Assembly (NCBI GenBank): GCA_000695325.1
Contig: AVPN01000016.1
Span: 81,019-145,018, forward strand
DNA: 64,000 nucleotides
Origin: Pleurobrachia bachei
Taxonomy: Eukaryota; Ctenophora; Tentaculata; Cydippida; Pleurobrachiidae
Direction of reading: 5' to 3'
Below, in pieces: positions 11,592-20,362 of this stretch. Below the pieces are notes generated by a model. It did no database searches and had not been told where the DNA came from. It saw nothing but the letters and a program-made list of their open reading frames with translations. Both the position numbers and the translations under genes were made by a program. The number at the start of each line of letters is the position of its first letter. The first letter of the stretch is position 1.

Positions 11592-13328
11592 TTATTGATA
11601 TCGTTTGTCCTTTACAGCCTGTAGCCGTTTCATCAGATCACTTTTGACCTTGGAATCCACCTGGGGAGCAGTTGTCCGGGCCTGTGCAGCAGCCTCTCGA
11701 ATGGCATTTATTCTGTCATTACCCCTTTGTTTGTCCTTGATAATTTGGAGCCGTCTCATTAGGTCACTTGGGGTCTTGGAGACCTGTGCTGGTGCAGCGC
11801 CGTTCTTTGCTGCTAATTTTGCTTGGGCCCTGGCACCGGCCTCTCGAATGGCATTCATTTTTTCCTCATACTCAATTCTCTCAAATTCTCTGTTGCTCTC
11901 TTCTTCAGCCGCTTGAATAGCCATCATCTGTTCTTCGTATTCAAATTCTTGTCGCTCTCTTTCTGCCCTGATCTCTGCATCTGTAGGTGCGGAGGCAGCG
12001 ACTTCAACGATACTGACCTTCTTGGCTCCTGCACGGGCAGCCGAGGCCGTGGGTGCTCCAGTAGCCTTCCTTTTTCCTGCGACAGGCCCCTTCTGTTGAG
12101 AGGGTTTAGCAGGCAACCTTCCACCAGGCTTTCGCATGCCATCCGATCGTCGGAGATTAGCGGTCAAGGGAGTAGGAGCACCTGACTTCCTGGGGCCGGG
12201 GGTCCTGGGAGACTTGGGTGTCCTAGTCTTGGGAGCTAGGCCAGTCTTGGGAGCTAGGGCAGTCTTGGAAGATGGACCTGTCTTGGGAGATGGACGAGTT
12301 TTGGGCGGTAGGCCAGTCTTGGGAGATGGGCCAGTCTTGGGAGATGGACGAGTCTTGGGAGATGGGCCAGTCTTGGGAGATGGACGAGTCTTGGGAGATG
12401 GGCCAGTCTTGGGAGATGGACGAGTCTTGGGAGATGGGCCAGTCTTGGGAGATGGACGAGTCTTGGGAGATGGGCCAGTCTTGGGAGATGGACGAGTCTT
12501 GGGAGATGGGCCAGTCTTGGGAGATGGACGAGTCTTGGGAGATGGGCCAGTCTTGGGAGATGGACGAGTCTTGGGAGATGGGCCAGTCTTGGGAGATGGA
12601 CGGGAAAATGCAGAGATCACATTTGCCATCTTCTGGACCTTCTTGGAGGCAGAAGAGAAAGTTTCTTTGATAATCACTTCCATCCTTTCGTTCTGCGCTA
12701 CAATTTTGTCATTTTCTTGAGCGACTTCCTCCACTTCATCGTCTAACTCTTCTACCTTTGCTTCGGCCTTGCAACGTTTTTCCCATTCGATCTTACATTT
12801 GGCCTCCAACTCGGCATTTTTCTGTTTCAAACTCTCCAAAACAACTTGATTGTTACGGGTTTGATCGCGGACCCTCCTATTCTCAATCTTTAGATCCTCG
12901 CCTAGGGAATCCAAGAAGACATGTTCCTCAATTGTAGACCTAATATTATCCCTCAGGCCCATGACCTTTTCACTCTGTTCCCTGTATGTCTTTTCCATAT
13001 CCCGGAGTTTCTTTTCTTGGGTCAGGTAATGCTCCTTTTGTTCAGTGTTATCAGGTCGGATCTCTGCTTCCACCTCCTTCTTCCTTTGCCAGGTGGCAAG
13101 TCGAGCGAGCTTGAACAGCAGCTGGATCTTGATCTCACGGAGACGTTCTTTAGCGTCGCAGATCTGATTTCCAGACACCTTTATCTTCTCCTTGATGGCC
13201 TGCTTCTCCTTGCTAAGTGCAGTACATTTCTTGTTGACAGCATCCAATTCTTGCTGTTTCTTGTTCGCGACGGCCTCCACCTCCGAGTAGTGTTCCGGTT
13301 TTATAACGATCTTCAGCTCACCTTCCAC
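11592..13328 (-). CDS. Coiled-coil/SPKT-repeat protein A, copy with intact C-terminus
   Basis: An open frame of 578 residues without introns. Its first residues (MEG) come from a duplication junction at 13320; the true N-terminus lies in the neighbouring copy. Order from the N-terminus: NELKIVIKP signature, a coiled coil of about 220 residues, then about nine to eleven copies of a 12-residue SPKTGPSPKTRP repeat (12268-12602, minus strand). A basic Pro/Ala-rich stretch follows, then a charged helical tail with two copies of [PK]SDLM[KR]RLQ and repeats of NAIREA. The stop TAA overlaps an AATAAA. I know no family with this layout. The basic repeats suggest binding to an acidic polymer or partner, perhaps the acidic repeats of the gene at 14876-17752; this is inference. 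Confidence 0.7.
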   Translation of the reverse strand: MEGELKIVIKPEHYSEVEAVANKKQQELDAVNKKCTALSKEKQAIKEKIKVSGNQICDAKERLREIKIQLLFKLARLATWQRKKEVEAEIRPDNTEQKEHYLTQEKKLRDMEKTYREQSEKVMGLRDNIRSTIEEHVFLDSLGEDLKIENRRVRDQTRNNQVVLESLKQKNAELEAKCKIEWEKRCKAEAKVEELDDEVEEVAQENDKIVAQNERMEVIIKETFSSASKKVQKMANVISAFSRPSPKTGPSPKTRPSPKTGPSPKTRPSPKTGPSPKTRPSPKTGPSPKTRPSPKTGPSPKTRPSPKTGPSPKTRPSPKTGPSPKTRPSPKTGPSPKTGLPPKTRPSPKTGPSSKTALAPKTGLAPKTRTPKSPRTPGPRKSGAPTPLTANLRRSDGMRKPGGRLPAKPSQQKGPVAGKRKATGAPTASAARAGAKKVSIVEVAASAPTDAEIRAERERQEFEYEEQMMAIQAAEEESNREFERIEYEEKMNAIREAGARAQAKLAAKNGAAPAQVSKTPSDLMRRLQIIKDKQRGNDRINAIREAAAQARTTAPQVDSKVKSDLMKRLQAVKDKRYQ

Positions 13329-14384
13329 CAGGCTTTCTCATGCCATCCGATCGTCGGAGATTAGCGGTCAAGGGAGTAGGAGCACCTGACTTCCTGGGGC
13401 CGGGGGTCCTGGGAGACTTGGGTGTCCTAGTCTTGGGAGCTAGGCCAGTCTTGGGAGCTAGGGCAGTCTTGGAAGATGGACCTGTCTTGGGAGATGGACG
13501 AGTTTTGGGCGGTAGGCCAGTCTTGGGAGATGGGCCAGTCTTGGGAGATGGACGAGTCTTGGGAGATGGGCCAGTCTTGGGAGATGGGCCGGAAAATGCA
13601 GAGATCACATTTGCCATCTTCTGGACCTTCTTGGAGGCAGAAACCAGTCTTGGGAGGTGGCCCAGAAAATGCAGAGATCACATTTGCCATCTTCTGGACC
13701 TTCTTGGAGGCAGAAGAGAAAGTTTCTTTGATAATCACTTCCATCCTTTCGTTCTGCGCTACAATTTTGTCATTTTCTTGAGCGACTTCCTCCACTTCAT
13801 CGTCTAACTCTTCTACCTTTGCTTCGGCCTTGCAACGTTTTTCCCATTCGATCTTACATTTGGCCTCCAACTCGGCATTTTTCTGTTTCAAACTCTCCAA
13901 AACAACTTGATTGTTACGGGTTTGATCGCGGACCCTCCTATTCTCAATCTTTAGATCCTCGCCTAGGGAATCCAAGAAGACATGTTCCTCAATTGTAGAC
14001 CTAATATTATCCCTCAGGCCCATGACCTTTTCACTCTGTTCCCTGTATGTCTTTTCCATATCCCGGAGTTTCTTTTCTTGGGTCAGGTAATGCTCCTTTT
14101 GTTCAGTGTTATCAGGTCGGATCTCTGCTTCCACCTCCTTCTTCCTTTGCCAGGTGGCAAGTCGAGCGAGCTTGAACAGCAGCTGGATCTTGATCTCACG
14201 GAGACGTTCTTTAGCGTCGCAGATCTGATTTCCAGACACCTTTATCTTCTCCTTGATGGCCTGCTTCTCCTTGCTAAGTGCAGTACATTTCTTGTTGACA
14301 GCATCCAATTCTTGCTGTTTCTTGTTCGCGACGGCCTCCACCTCCGAGTAGTGTTCCGGTTTTATAACGATCTTCAGCTCATTG
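12117..14384. repeat. Direct duplication splitting coiled-coil gene A
   Basis: Unit 1 runs from about 12117 to 13320. Unit 2 starts at 13321 (ccttccaccaggctttc) and runs to about 14384. Unit 2 has fewer 36-bp repeats and an extra internal repeat near 13610-13690. The junction joins codons of the C-terminal part to codons just after the CCGNELK signature. Confidence 0.85.
12268..12602. repeat. 36-bp coding tandem repeat (SPKTGPSPKTRP)
   Basis: About nine nearly identical 36-bp units (core gggccagtcttgggagatgg) encode the 12-residue basic repeat of protein A. The matching stretch in the second copy (13480-13590) holds only about two to three units, so the number is variable or collapsed. Confidence 0.9.
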
Positions 14385-14620
14385 CCACAGCACTGCTTCA
14401 CGCTAAAACTCTGTTCCCCGTTGTAACCCTCAGGTCTGATAACATAGTACGTATCTCCATCAATCGTCTTTGGAGAGTCAGACAGTTTCTTAGAGGGACC
14501 TGCTGTCTTGGCAAGGCCTGATGGTCCGGGTTTGGCGGGTGAAGGAGGGGCAGGGCTAGATCCTCCGGCTGCAGGCTCAGGGAGAACCTCCTCAAAAACT
14601 TCCTCCTGGCTGGTTGACAT
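13427..14620 (-). CDS. Coiled-coil protein A, copy with intact N-terminus, broken C-terminus
   Basis: Start MSTSQEEVFEEVL at 14620, preceded by an A-rich stretch. A Pro/Ala-rich head, then KTIDGDTYYVIRPEGY, the CCGNELKIVIKP signature and the same coiled coil as in the copy at 11592-13328 (13690-14380 matches 12630-13320 closely). After the coiled coil, a small internal duplication (13580-13700) puts the SPKT repeats out of frame. The frame then ends in low-complexity residues translated from the wrong phase. The ancestral gene was probably one protein made of this N-terminus and the C-terminus of the other copy. Confidence 0.7.
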   Translation of the reverse strand: MSTSQEEVFEEVLPEPAAGGSSPAPPSPAKPGPSGLAKTAGPSKKLSDSPKTIDGDTYYVIRPEGYNGEQSFSVKQCCGNELKIVIKPEHYSEVEAVANKKQQELDAVNKKCTALSKEKQAIKEKIKVSGNQICDAKERLREIKIQLLFKLARLATWQRKKEVEAEIRPDNTEQKEHYLTQEKKLRDMEKTYREQSEKVMGLRDNIRSTIEEHVFLDSLGEDLKIENRRVRDQTRNNQVVLESLKQKNAELEAKCKIEWEKRCKAEAKVEELDDEVEEVAQENDKIVAQNERMEVIIKETFSSASKKVQKMANVISAFSGPPPKTGFCLQEGPEDGKCDLCIFRPISQDWPISQDSSISQDWPISQDWPTAQNSSISQDRSIFQDCPSSQDWPSSQD

Positions 14621-14875
14621 ATTTGGTTGTAGTGACGCGTTTGGTAGTAAAAATCACGAATTCAGTGTAATAAAAACATAAACCTACAGAGGGTGAGTTT
14701 GGTGTGATTAGTGATATGTGACTGGGTCAAGGTAGGTGGTTGTATGGGGTGGATGGGGGATGATTGGGATGAATGAAACACATTGAACTGTTAAAGGGTC
14801 AATATGAAATGGTTGAAATAGTAAACATGTACACGAAATACGAATTAACACAAATTTTGGTTTGATAAAATCACT

Positions 14876-17752
14876 TTACTTCCAATTACCAGACTTGGAA
14901 TAGGTCTTCTTGGACAAGGTGGTTTTGGTTTCAAGTTTAGCCTTGGCTTTCTTGGCTTCAGCCTTACGAAGGGCAGTCATACGGCTAATAAGGTTACTCT
15001 TGGTTTTGGATCTTGCCTCAGGAGCTGGACGTTCCCCCTTGACCAGTGGACTTTCTTGGGCTGCCTTAGCTATTTCTTGGAGTTCTGCCCTTTTCGCCTC
15101 TCCAGCCTCAACGATAGCTTCATGCTTCTTTTTGAAGATCTGATTGTACTCCTCCCTTGTGCAGTCAGGGTCAAGTATTACTTCTTGAATGTAGGAGTGA
15201 ATTTGGGGATCTTCCAAAAATGTGATCTTTTTAGCGAGCTTCTTGTTGATGCTAACTAGGACCGAGTTGTCCTGCATGAGCTCATCAAGGGTATAATAAA
15301 GCTCTTGGTACGCCTCATACGCAGCAGCTGCGCTACCCTGGATCTCTTCACATTTGTCCTCAAGAGCTTCCTTCTTGCACCTGAGGGTGTTGAACTGACG
15401 GTCGGCCTGTTTGTTTATCTTCATCTTGTTTTCAACCTGGTTGCTCAGTTGGTTGGTCTGTGTCTCAATGATGTCCTTGGCGTCACTCAGTTTCTTCAAT
15501 TCCTCCTCAAGTGCCGGCAAATCATTTTCTTGCTCCATCATAAGGTCTTCCAATTCAGCAATCAGTTTCTCCGGGGTTCCATAATCCTCCTTGAACCCAG
15601 AGACATAACCAATTTCCATACCGTCATTCAGTTCGTTCAGGGATTTCTTGGCCTTCTCAAGTTTGGCCTGAAGCTCCTTCTCCTCAGCAGCAAAGGCATC
15701 CTGATCGAAGTAACTTTCCTGAACAAATTCGGTAAGTTGCTGCCTGAGAGAACCCACCTCCAACTCGAGAACATGTAGCTCTTCATAGCTGGTATCTACT
15801 TGATCTTGTTTCCTGTCAATTACACCGACAATTGATTTGAAGGCAGGGGAAACATCAGCAGTTTCTGCGAAGAGAGTGCCAGTGATAACGCAGTCTCCGA
15901 GGCCACCGTAGGAGAACATTCGATCAGTGATGATCTTAATCTTCCCGCCCTTACTCTCTGAAAACTCAGACCTGGGCCCATCAAATACAACAGGGGAAAG
16001 AGACGCATCACCCCTTGCTTTATGTTTTCCTGTGCCGGTGAATTGTTTTCCAGGTCGAGCCAGAGACTGACGACCAGAGGCATGATTGAGGGCAAATTTG
16101 CCTGGTAGTCGAGAAGGCTCCTGAATAGATCTGGTAGATTCAAAGGCCTGCTGAGCAATCCGTGCGTTCTCTTCGGACTCAGTTCGGCGAACCTCTTCAT
16201 CATAGAAGTCCTCTGGTACCTCAGGGTACTCGTACAGAGGGTGCTTCTTGTAGAAGTTCTTGAGATACTCCCCTTGTTTATTTTTGACGAATTCTCCAAG
16301 TCCAGGTTTGAGAGGCTTTTTAACAAATTCATATTTACCCTCATTATACTTCGAAGGTTCTTTAATAAGGTCATGTTTAAGATCTACACCATATCTGTAG
16401 TGGTTGGAGATCATTTCATGCATAACATCTTCCATGTCCTCGTTCAATACATCATCGACCTTGTACTTCATGACATCCTTACGCTGGGGACCGATAGGGC
16501 GATGCTCGGGGAAGAACCTTTCTCTTGCCTCCTCGTGTCCGAAAAGAATTCGAAGGGGGTGCCGTTTATCTTCCACCTCTTCATCACGATGGTTTGCGTA
16601 CATCAGAGGAAAATCAGCCGCATTTTCCCAATAATCGCCGTACCTTTTAAGGGCTCCTTCTCTGGCCCAAGGGGTGGCTGCTGGGAAATACTCCTCCTGA
16701 AATCTGTCCACCACTTCAGTTGGTTGGTTGGTGATACTGATACCGTCCCCAAATTTGAATTCTTTAATATCCTCTCCATTTTCATAAAAGGGTTGAGCTC
16801 CATTTGGGGTTTGGAATGCCATTTTCGGGGTGGCGTTATAGTCGTACGGATCGTATTCGCCATAATTAAACTCAGACTCATCTGACTCGCTCTCAGCCAT
16901 TTTCCTTTCGAGTTCCTCAATCTCTTGATTCCATCTTCGTGGTTGAATTTCGGCATCCTCAGGAACGGGTCGGGGAGCATTCAGGTAATCTTCTATATCG
17001 TCCCAAATAGATTTAGGAATAACCTCCTGCTCAGTCCCTTCAATGTCATCAGCCACTGTGGGACGATCCTCCTCAGCTAGCGTCAATTCGATATCGTCAG
17101 CTGATGTGGGAAGATCCTCCTCCACAGTTAGCCTCCTTTGGAAATCGTCAGCCAATGTAGGACTATTCTCCTCCTCAGTTATTATCCTTTCAACTTCGTC
17201 AGACTCTGTGGGACGATCCTCCTCGCCAGTTATTATCCTTTCAATTTCTTCAGCCACTGCGGGACGAACCTCCTCCTCAATTAATATCCTTTCAATTTCT
17301 TCAGCCACAGTGGGACGAGCCTCCTCCTCACTTGGTATAGTTTGGATTGTTTGCTGTGCCTTTGGTTTTGGCTTTATTATTGGCTTTGGCTTTATGAGAC
17401 GATTATTCTCTGTCCTGGGAGTATTCATGTAAGTTTCCAAATCATCCCAAATCGATGTAGGACGATCCTCCTCCTCACTTTCACTCCTTTCAATATCGCC
17501 AGCCGTTGTGGGACGATCCTCCTTCTCTTTTATTATCCTTTCAATTTCGTCTTCCACTGTGGGACGATTCTTCACCCCAGTTATCAGGCTTTGATGTTTT
17601 TTGTAAAAGTAATCATCGCCAGCCGTTGTGGGACGACTCACAGTTGACCTCCGTGGAGTATCGTCAGCCGTTGTGGGACGATCCTCCTCCTCCGCGGTCG
17701 CCGTAGTCAATATGTCTTGAACATGTTTTTGGTAAAAGGCATCGCCAGGCAT
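14876..17752 (-). CDS. Large acidic-repeat and coiled-coil protein E
   Basis: Intronless frame of 958 residues; start MPGDAFYQKH at 17752. Residues 1-260 hold about a dozen degenerate copies of an acidic 17-20 residue motif, E-E-x-R-P-T-x-A-[DE]-[DE]-I-E-R, with two PKSIWDDIEDYLNAP-like boxes. A middle part follows with YxYN/FxP sequences (about 280-560). A GGKIKIITDRMF signature lies near residue 610. A coiled coil fills about 650-900, and a Lys-rich tail has KSNLISRMTALRK. The signature and tail motif match those of proteins A, C and D. There is no signal peptide and no membrane segment. It is probably an intracellular filament-like or scaffold protein; no known family is recognised. Confidence 0.75.
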   Translation of the reverse strand: MPGDAFYQKHVQDILTTATAEEEDRPTTADDTPRRSTVSRPTTAGDDYFYKKHQSLITGVKNRPTVEDEIERIIKEKEDRPTTAGDIERSESEEEDRPTSIWDDLETYMNTPRTENNRLIKPKPIIKPKPKAQQTIQTIPSEEEARPTVAEEIERILIEEEVRPAVAEEIERIITGEEDRPTESDEVERIITEEENSPTLADDFQRRLTVEEDLPTSADDIELTLAEEDRPTVADDIEGTEQEVIPKSIWDDIEDYLNAPRPVPEDAEIQPRRWNQEIEELERKMAESESDESEFNYGEYDPYDYNATPKMAFQTPNGAQPFYENGEDIKEFKFGDGISITNQPTEVVDRFQEEYFPAATPWAREGALKRYGDYWENAADFPLMYANHRDEEVEDKRHPLRILFGHEEARERFFPEHRPIGPQRKDVMKYKVDDVLNEDMEDVMHEMISNHYRYGVDLKHDLIKEPSKYNEGKYEFVKKPLKPGLGEFVKNKQGEYLKNFYKKHPLYEYPEVPEDFYDEEVRRTESEENARIAQQAFESTRSIQEPSRLPGKFALNHASGRQSLARPGKQFTGTGKHKARGDASLSPVVFDGPRSEFSESKGGKIKIITDRMFSYGGLGDCVITGTLFAETADVSPAFKSIVGVIDRKQDQVDTSYEELHVLELEVGSLRQQLTEFVQESYFDQDAFAAEEKELQAKLEKAKKSLNELNDGMEIGYVSGFKEDYGTPEKLIAELEDLMMEQENDLPALEEELKKLSDAKDIIETQTNQLSNQVENKMKINKQADRQFNTLRCKKEALEDKCEEIQGSAAAAYEAYQELYYTLDELMQDNSVLVSINKKLAKKITFLEDPQIHSYIQEVILDPDCTREEYNQIFKKKHEAIVEAGEAKRAELQEIAKAAQESPLVKGERPAPEARSKTKSNLISRMTALRKAEAKKAKAKLETKTTLSKKTYSKSGNWK

Positions 17753-18286
17753 TGTGGTACAAGTTGTGATACAGTCAATAAATGGTGGACATAAAACCTA
17801 TAAAATGAGGTGAGTGGGTGAGATAAGGTACTGCAAGGTGATCAGCAGTGACTGGGGAAGGGATGAACAAAAGTGGTCAGCAGTGACTGGGGGAGGGATG
17901 AACAAAAGTGGTCAGCAGTGAGTGGGGAAGGGATGAGCAAAGGTGGTCAGCAGTGAGTGGGGAAGGGATGAAGAAACGGATCAGCAATGAGTGGGGGAGG
18001 GATGAACAAAAGTGGTCAGCAGTGAGTGGGGAAGGGATGAAGAAACGGATCAGCAGTGAGTTGAGAAGGGATGAACAAAAGTGGTCAACAGTGAGTGGGG
18101 AACGGATTTCAACAAAGTGGTCAGAAGTGAGTGGGATGGTGTGCATAGAAGTGGTCAGCAGCGGATAGGTAGTCGTGGGGTGAAAATGAAACACAATCTC
18201 AAATGGATGTAAATATTAAAAGACGGTAAATGGTTATAATGGCTCACTCTACTCTCTCATAAAATCAAAGTCTGTACAATGGATCT
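17753..18286. repeat. Spacer with about 35-bp minisatellite
   Basis: The spacer between cluster genes D and E. At 17838-18170 it holds about nine imperfect copies of a unit with core gtggtcagcagtgagtgggg and gggatgaa(c/g). It ends near gene E with an A/T-rich stretch. No gene is seen. Confidence 0.75.
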
Positions 18287-18958
18287 TTAGTGACGAAAGT
18301 GGCTCTTGTGGATACCAGCGGAACCCTTGGCTAGTTTCTTGCATTCGGCAGCGAGAAGCTTGTTTCTGGCCTGCATACGGTCCAGTACCAGCTTGGAGTG
18401 TTTGCTCTTGTAGACGGCCCGGGTGTATTCCCCGATAACTTCCTCCAACTTTGCCTCGTAAGCCACCATTTCCTCTTCCAGAGCCTGCTTGTCCTTGGAG
18501 ACCTTCTTCAGCTCCTTTTCTTGGATGGTAATCCGACCTGCAAGGTCCTCGAAGTAGGAGTTCACCCGGGTGTTGTCCTTGGACTCTGTGAACTCTCCAT
18601 TGAGCTTCTTCTGCACGTACGCCAGCTTCGTATCAATGAAGTCTCGTCGCATGGCCATGAACAATGCCCTGTTCCGTTTGATCTCGAACTGGCTGGTGTC
18701 AAGAGCAGCACGCTCGCTGAGGTCAGCACGGGTAGTCTGGATGTCCTTGTGCTTCTTGTGAAGGGCCTCGATCTCAGTTTGTTTGGCGTCTAGTGCTTCC
18801 AAGAGAGCCTGTTTCTTCTCCTGGGGGTTCTGAGTGGCATAACTGGGGCAGTTCACCACCTTGATCTTTCCTCCACAACAGGTGTCAAACTCAAGAACCT
18901 GCTCTTTGTTTCCAGTAGGAGCCTCAGCATAGAAAACTTGGGTCTTGTCAGATGCCAT
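18287..18958 (-). CDS. Coiled-coil protein D
   Basis: Intronless frame of 223 residues; start MASDKTQVFYAEAP at 18958, preceded by a possible splice acceptor (gactatag, then 9 nt). Residues 25-45 carry the family signature CCGGKIKVVNCP. Residues 48-190 form a continuous charged coiled coil, and the tail is basic (LVLDRMQARNKLL, ending KSHFRH). It is the shortest and simplest member of the cluster family. There is no signal peptide. The function is unknown; a structural role is inferred from the coiled coil. Confidence 0.75.
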   Translation of the reverse strand: MASDKTQVFYAEAPTGNKEQVLEFDTCCGGKIKVVNCPSYATQNPQEKKQALLEALDAKQTEIEALHKKHKDIQTTRADLSERAALDTSQFEIKRNRALFMAMRRDFIDTKLAYVQKKLNGEFTESKDNTRVNSYFEDLAGRITIQEKELKKVSKDKQALEEEMVAYEAKLEEVIGEYTRAVYKSKHSKLVLDRMQARNKLLAAECKKLAKGSAGIHKSHFRH

Positions 18959-20362
18959 TGTTACAGTCTATAGTCATAAACCTACATAGATGAGTGTGTG
19001 CTGTGAGTGAATGGGTGGAAGTGGCATGTTGCTTGAATGGGGGTTGGAACTTGAATGGGATAATGGATTGACACAAAAACAAACAAACAAAATGTTGGAC
19101 ACAACTTTGAAATTCAATGAATAAAAGGGGTGAAATGACATGAATTACTAAACACACTCTGTACATGGTTTTGTTTTGCTAAAATAAGTCTCTCGGATTC
19201 AAATATTTACTTCATCATGCTGGCGATACTTCCCCTGTGCACCTGGGAGTGACGTCGGTATTTCTTCAGCTTATTCTGGTAGTAATGAGCATCCCGGGCA
19301 GACACATCTTCGTATGGTAGGTTCACCTCAGCCATTGGGTTGGGTGCAGCCTCCTTCTTTCGGTGAGTCTTGTAGAGAACATCCTTGTAGACGGCCCGGG
19401 TGTATTCCCCGATAACTTCCTCCAACTTTGCCTCGTAAGCCACCATTTCCTCTTCCAGAGCCTGCTTGTCCTTGGAGACCTTCTTCAGCTCCTTTTCTTG
19501 GATGGTAATCCGACCTGCAAGGTCCTCGAAGTAGGAGTTCACCCGGGTGTTGTCCTTGGACTCTGTGAACTCTCCATTGAGCTTCTTCTGCACGTACGCC
19601 AGCTTCGTATCAATGAAGTCTCGTCGCATGGCCATGAACAATGCCCTGTTCCGTTTGATCTCGAACTGGCTGGTGTCAAGAGCAGCACGCTCGCTGAGGT
19701 CAGCACGGGTAGTCTGGATGTCCTTGTGCTTCTTGTGAAGGGCCTCGATCTCAGTTTGTTTGGCGTCTAGTGCTTCCAAGAGAGCCTGTTTCTTCTCCTG
19801 GGGGTTCTGAGTGGCATAACTGGGGCAGTTCACCACCTTGATCTTTCCTCCACAACAGGTGTCAAACTCAAGAACCTGCTCTTTGTTTCCAGTAGGAGCC
19901 TCAGCATAGAAAACTTGGGTCTTGTCAGATGCCATTGTTACAGTCTATAGTCATAAACCTACATAGATGAGTGTGTGCTGTGAGTGAATGGGTGGAAGTG
20001 GCATGTTGCTTGAATGGGGGTTGGAACTTGAATGGGATAATGGATTGACACAAAAACAAACAAACAAAATGTTGGACACAACTTTGAAATTCAATGAATA
20101 AAAGGGGTGAAATGACATGAATTACTAAACACACTCTGTACATGGTTTTGTTTTGCTAAAATAAGTCTCTCGGATTCAAATATTTACTTCATCATGCTGG
20201 CGATACTTCCCCTGTGCACCTGGGAGTGACGTCGGTATTTCTTCAGCTTATTCTGGTAGTAATGAGCATCCCGGGCAGACACATCTTCGTATGGTAGGTT
20301 CACCTCAGCCAATCAGCCATTGGGTTGGGTGCAGCCTCCTTCTTTCGGTGAGTCTTGTAGAG
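18410..20362. repeat. 977-bp direct tandem duplication (genes C and D)
   Basis: Sequence from about 18410 (cttgtagacggcccgg) to 19385 repeats at about 19387-20362 with essentially no differences that I could see. It covers most of gene D, its promoter spacer and the 3' end of gene C. Confidence 0.9.
19207..19935 (-). CDS. Chimeric coiled-coil protein: D head fused to C tail
   Basis: Residues 1-182 are identical to protein D (18287-18958). At the codons for AVYK the sequence switches to the C-terminus of protein C: DVLYKTHRKKEAAPN, then PYEDVSARDAHYYQN, a basic run and a final MMK. The switch is the junction of a 977-bp direct duplication that began inside gene D and ended inside gene C. The frame stays open across the junction, so a hybrid of 242 residues can be made. 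It is either a real fusion gene or an assembly artefact. Confidence 0.65.
   Translation of the reverse strand: MASDKTQVFYAEAPTGNKEQVLEFDTCCGGKIKVVNCPSYATQNPQEKKQALLEALDAKQTEIEALHKKHKDIQTTRADLSERAALDTSQFEIKRNRALFMAMRRDFIDTKLAYVQKKLNGEFTESKDNTRVNSYFEDLAGRITIQEKELKKVSKDKQALEEEMVAYEAKLEEVIGEYTRAVYKDVLYKTHRKKEAAPNPMAEVNLPYEDVSARDAHYYQNKLKKYRRHSQVHRGSIASMMK

Noticed and set aside
12268-12602. Regularly spaced repeat that could recall a CRISPR array
   Set aside because: No unique spacers; the unit is coding and in frame with a coiled-coil protein; the genome is eukaryotic.
12136-13807. Plus-strand open frames rich in GDGRVLGDGPVL and SWEMDE
   Set aside because: Translations of the 36-bp tandem repeat in the wrong strand and frame.
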